This document shows positions 61,530 to 64,000 of a stretch of 64,000 nucleotides of DNA, piece after piece. The stretch comes from Oegoconia quadripuncta. Its lineage: Eukaryota > Arthropoda > Insecta > Lepidoptera > Autostichidae. The notes beneath the pieces are model-generated. The model was not told the origin of the DNA, searched no databases, and saw only the letters and a list, made by a program, of their open reading frames with translations. The stretch lies in NCBI GenBank assembly GCA_949316235.1, contig OX438749.1:6218914-6282913 (forward strand), read 5' to 3'. Numbering within the stretch: the first letter of the stretch is position 1; each line of letters starts with the position of its first letter. The translations under genes were made by a program, and so were the position numbers.

Positions 61530-61608
61530 ATATTTTTAAGCTACTGCTTGTTCAAAAGGCAATTTTCTCCTGTGAAGAACAAGCAAGACACGTGAGGGGT
61601 TGCTCTAA
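61530..61608 (-). mobile_element. Jockey-type LINE 3' UTR fragment
   Basis: 'agctactgcttgttcaaaag', 'gcaattttctcctgtgaaga' and 'acaagcaagacacgtgaggg' is the reverse of the 53,101 UTR. Diverged; no tail. Confidence 0.7.
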
Positions 61609-62900
61609 AAAAACCAAGTCTTTTACATTTTGAATACTCTAATGGAGTAATGAATGAGACAAAGTAGGTTTGATGACGCTAACACCACCATTAATGAGAG
61701 CACTCTTTGTTGTACAGATTATAAAATCTGCGATGCAATTCCAAATTAGGTATTCGGGTAAAACATTTTCACATGAAAGTGTTTAGAGACGGGTTCATGT
61801 GACATGAGTCATGTCGAAGTGGATGCCGCATTGACTTAGCCATAATAATAAGGGCAGAACCAATGATTAGATAAGTTTTATACCTCAATCGGTCGGTGAT
61901 TTGCAAGCTTTATAACCTACTGGCCTAATATCTTCAGATTACTATCGATTAAAAGTGACGTCATAATACTTTGTCACAGAATATTGCACAGATAAAATTA
62001 AGGGTAACACTTCCATTGTAAGAGCCCACACAATAAAACATCTTTTATCATGGCTTCCGAGCGCTATTTCACCCGCGTAGAAGTAAAAAGTGGAAATTAC
62101 TTAATAATTGCTTATGAAAAAGTATTGCGAATACAGATTATTATTATCCATCTCTGTACCCTATTGAAATTCGTTCAGGTGTTTTAGTTTCCGCCCAAAA
62201 AGAGTTATTTATATCAATCAGCTCTGTCCTGTCACCGTGGTAAAATATAATGAACTGCAAAAACTTTGCTTTTTAAAATATATATTTTGGCAATAGAACA
62301 CTACTACGCTCAATATGGCACGCACTTGGCAGGCTTTCCAGCTAAAGCAGAAATTCACTTTCAAGAAATGGCTAAAATTTTCAATTCTAGAATTCCAAAA
62401 GTTAAATGTGTCAAGATGGGATCGTGAGGCGGTTGCTGCTGCTTTAAGATATTGAGAATTGAGAGAGAAGAATTGAGAACCCGTGAATTTATGAATTCAC
62501 ACTATATTATGCTGAACACCTAGTGATCCGTTTTTTGTAGATTATGTAGATGTCTCAATCTTTTGTAAGCTAATTCGCATATTTATTATTTATTCCACTC
62601 TACCGACAGTGTATCTGTATCTATTTGAGTACCTATACTGCATTTGAATACACGTGAGTGTATGCCTACTTGTATACCTACGTGACATTATTCACTGACG
62701 CGAACAGTAAAATATGCTTATCTGGTTGCTCTCGTTTGTACCAGTGTCTCCTCGTGGGTAATAGCTGAAAATCAGTGTTTTGCTCTCTGAGCACACTGAG
62801 CTACTATGACCCATTCGTATGGCTGTAGCACACACATACTCTAGTGTATCCTGATGTTACTTTTATGGATTGTTATAAAATATGTTTATCCAATTGCTTT
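61609..62900. other. no gene recognised
   Basis: About 1.3 kb. A 47-codon plus frame (62,315-62,455) beginning MARTWQAFQLKQKF has no domain and no supporting context, so I do not call it. Confidence 0.35.
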
Positions 62901-62962
62901 GGAACTTATGGTATGTGTGTGACTGGATATATTACAAATAAACGATTTATCTATCTATCTAA
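62901..62962 (+). mobile_element. LINE 3' tail with TATC repeat (tentative)
   Basis: 'tattacaaataaacgattta' followed by (TCTA)n is the form of a LINE terminus. The body is not recognised. Confidence 0.4.
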
Positions 62963-63035
62963 CCTTTTTTTTTTTTTTTTTTATATGAGAGGGCGGCAAA
63001 CGAGCATGCGGGTCACCTGATGGAAAGCAATCACT
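62963..63035 (-). mobile_element. LINE 3' UTR (A-tailed family of 37,728)
   Basis: T17 then 'atatgagagggcggcaaacg' and 'agcatgcgggtcacctgatg' is the reverse of 37,905-37,976. The insertion consists only of the last 70 bp and the tail. Confidence 0.85.
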
Positions 63036-63184
63036 CTGTTATCAATACCTGTTAATCTCTTATCATTTATTGGCAATAGCTACCTCTTCTACATCTTTAT
63101 GATCGGAGTTTCTTCTACATCTTTATGTGGAACCTCTTCTAGTACCTAAGTACTACTGTTAGGTATGTTAAAAGGTATATACTA

Positions 63185-64000
63185 CTCTGTGTAAAAAGTA
63201 TCGGGAATATGTCAATAAAAAGACCCGCGTAAAAGAGGTCGTTCTAATTTTTTTACTGCATGTTGGTAGCACTGTACTGATTTAGCGCGCAAAATTTGAG
63301 CGGGATCTGTCATTTAATTAGTTTTAAACTACACTTTTTGTTGGTCATAGTTTTGAGTCCTCGGCGATTTTTACAATGGAAAATATTGTTGAACAAAGAG
63401 TGTGCCTTAAATTTTGTGTTTCAAATGATATTTCATGTGGTGAATCACTAAAAATGTTGCGAAATACCTACGGCGAATCGTGTATATCGAAAACAAGGGC
63501 TTATGAATGGTATAAGGCTTTTAAAGAAGGCCGAGAAGTAGTAGTAGACTTGCCTCGTTCTGGTAGACCTTCAACCGCTACGACCAAAGAAAACATCGAC
63601 AGAATCAAGAAGCTAGTGCTCGAAAATCGACGTATGAGTCTGAGAGAGTTGGCTAGTGAGGTGAACATATCTTTTAAGTCCGTCCACAACATTCTCATTG
63701 ACATTTTAGGCATGAAACGCGTCGCCGCTCGACTAGTTCCAAAAGAGCTCAATTTTGTTCAAAAAGCGCAGCGAAAGCATGTCGCTGAAGACATGGTTTC
63801 CCGAGCTTCTACGGATCCGACCTTTATGAAACGTATAATAACTGGCGACGAGACATGGGTTTATGAGTACGACATGCAAACAAGCCAACAGTCTTCAGAA
63901 TGGCGTCTCGAAAACGAGCCGAAACCCAAAAAACCGCGGCAAAGTCGCTCCAAAATCAAGGTGATGCTGACAGTTTTTTTTGACTACCGTGGTGTGGTTC
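63185..64000 (+). mobile_element. mariner transposon, cut by window end
   Basis: A TA precedes the candidate left end 'ctctgtgtaaaaagtatcgg' at 63,185. About 190 bp of 5' UTR lead to the transposase start at 63,376. Mariner elements are about 1.3 kb, so the right end should lie near 64,480, outside the window. The exact left tip cannot be proven without the right TIR. Confidence 0.7.
63376..64000 (+). CDS. mariner transposase, N-terminal 208 residues
   Basis: Cut-and-paste transposase that binds the element's terminal repeats and inserts at TA. ATG at 63,376 opens MENIVEQRVCLKFCV, the expected mariner start. Residues 4-50 form the first helix-turn-helix (ESLKMLRNTYGES..S.TRAYEWYKAFKEGR). The DLPRSGRPSTATT linker is at 58-70, and a second helix-turn-helix covers about 72-108 (LRELASEVNIS..SVHNIL). 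LVPKEL (120-125) stands where the WVPHEL motif of the family lies. The first catalytic Asp is D158 in TGDETWVYEYD. VMLTVFFDYRGVV closes the visible part. The second and third catalytic Asp lie beyond the window. No stop or frameshift in 208 codons suggests a young copy. The 83-codon minus frame at 63,501-63,752 is a shadow. Confidence 0.93.
   Translation, partial: MENIVEQRVCLKFCVSNDISCGESLKMLRNTYGESCISKTRAYEWYKAFKEGREVVVDLPRSGRPSTATTKENIDRIKKLVLENRRMSLRELASEVNISFKSVHNILIDILGMKRVAARLVPKELNFVQKAQRKHVAEDMVSRASTDPTFMKRIITGDETWVYEYDMQTSQQSSEWRLENEPKPKKPRQSRSKIKVMLTVFFDYRGVV

Noticed and set aside
63501..63752. 83-codon minus-strand open frame
   Set aside because: It is the antisense shadow of the mariner transposase.
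63961..63999. FFDYRGVV Asp as the second catalytic residue of the mariner transposase
   Set aside because: It lies only 45 residues after D158; in mariner transposases the second catalytic Asp is about 90 residues further on, so it must lie outside the window.

Overview
The window reads as intergenic or intronic DNA from an AT-rich insect genome, most likely a moth or butterfly (Lepidoptera). I see no convincing host protein-coding gene, rRNA gene, functional tRNA gene or CRISPR array. What can be supported is a dense, layered graveyard of transposable elements. The lepidopteran assignment is an inference from the repeat mix: remnants of the endonuclease/reverse-transcriptase LINEs common in moths, ending in GATGATGAT; several high-copy tRNA-derived SINEs; Jockey-type LINEs with short simple-repeat tails; and an open mariner transposase. 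Names of repeat families below (SINE-A, -B, -C, -D, 5S-SINE, repeats I to M) are local labels.

Coding potential of known type is confined to mobile elements. The best is a 5'-truncated LINE reverse transcriptase (51,883-53,007, +) with intact motifs A, B and C and its 3' UTR. The second is a mariner transposase (63,376 to the window end, +), open for 208 codons and cut by the window edge. The rest are decayed fragments: RTE-like endonuclease/RT pieces (about 1.2, 4.7, 13.4, 14.6, 18.7, 25.0, 28.3, 43.8 and 45.8 kb), Jockey/R1/I-like C-termini (5.4, 7.0, 17.6, 36.9 and 37.8 kb), and a transposase C-terminus inside a long-TIR element at 50.0 kb.

SINEs dominate by copy number. SINE-A ('gaccgattggtgtagtgg' head), SINE-B ('ggtgtagtggttagaaactc' head), SINE-C ('accgcctccgtggctcaatg' head) and SINE-D ('gtcggtggctcagcggttaa' head) have tRNA-like A and B boxes. 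A fifth family has a head resembling the 3' half of 5S rRNA. DNA-transposon relics include a hAT element with a perfect 8-bp target duplication at 25.2 kb, a PIF/Harbinger-like MITE with TAA duplications at 13.9 kb, a long-TIR element with TA ends at 49.6-50.5 kb, and TIR elements at 1.9, 22.2, 26.6 and 57.9 kb.

Many elements are nested: SINE-C in hAT, SINE-C in SINE-A, SINE-C in SINE-B, and a LINE tail in the 5S-SINE. This gives a relative order of activity in which SINE-C is among the youngest. The window also holds a 45-bp by 8 minisatellite (23.1 kb), a 23-bp perfect palindrome (58.0 kb), local tandem duplications, and two unclassified repeat pairs. No gene-to-gene cooperation can be inferred. 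The blocks called 'no feature recognised' are AT-rich, with only short unrelated open frames.
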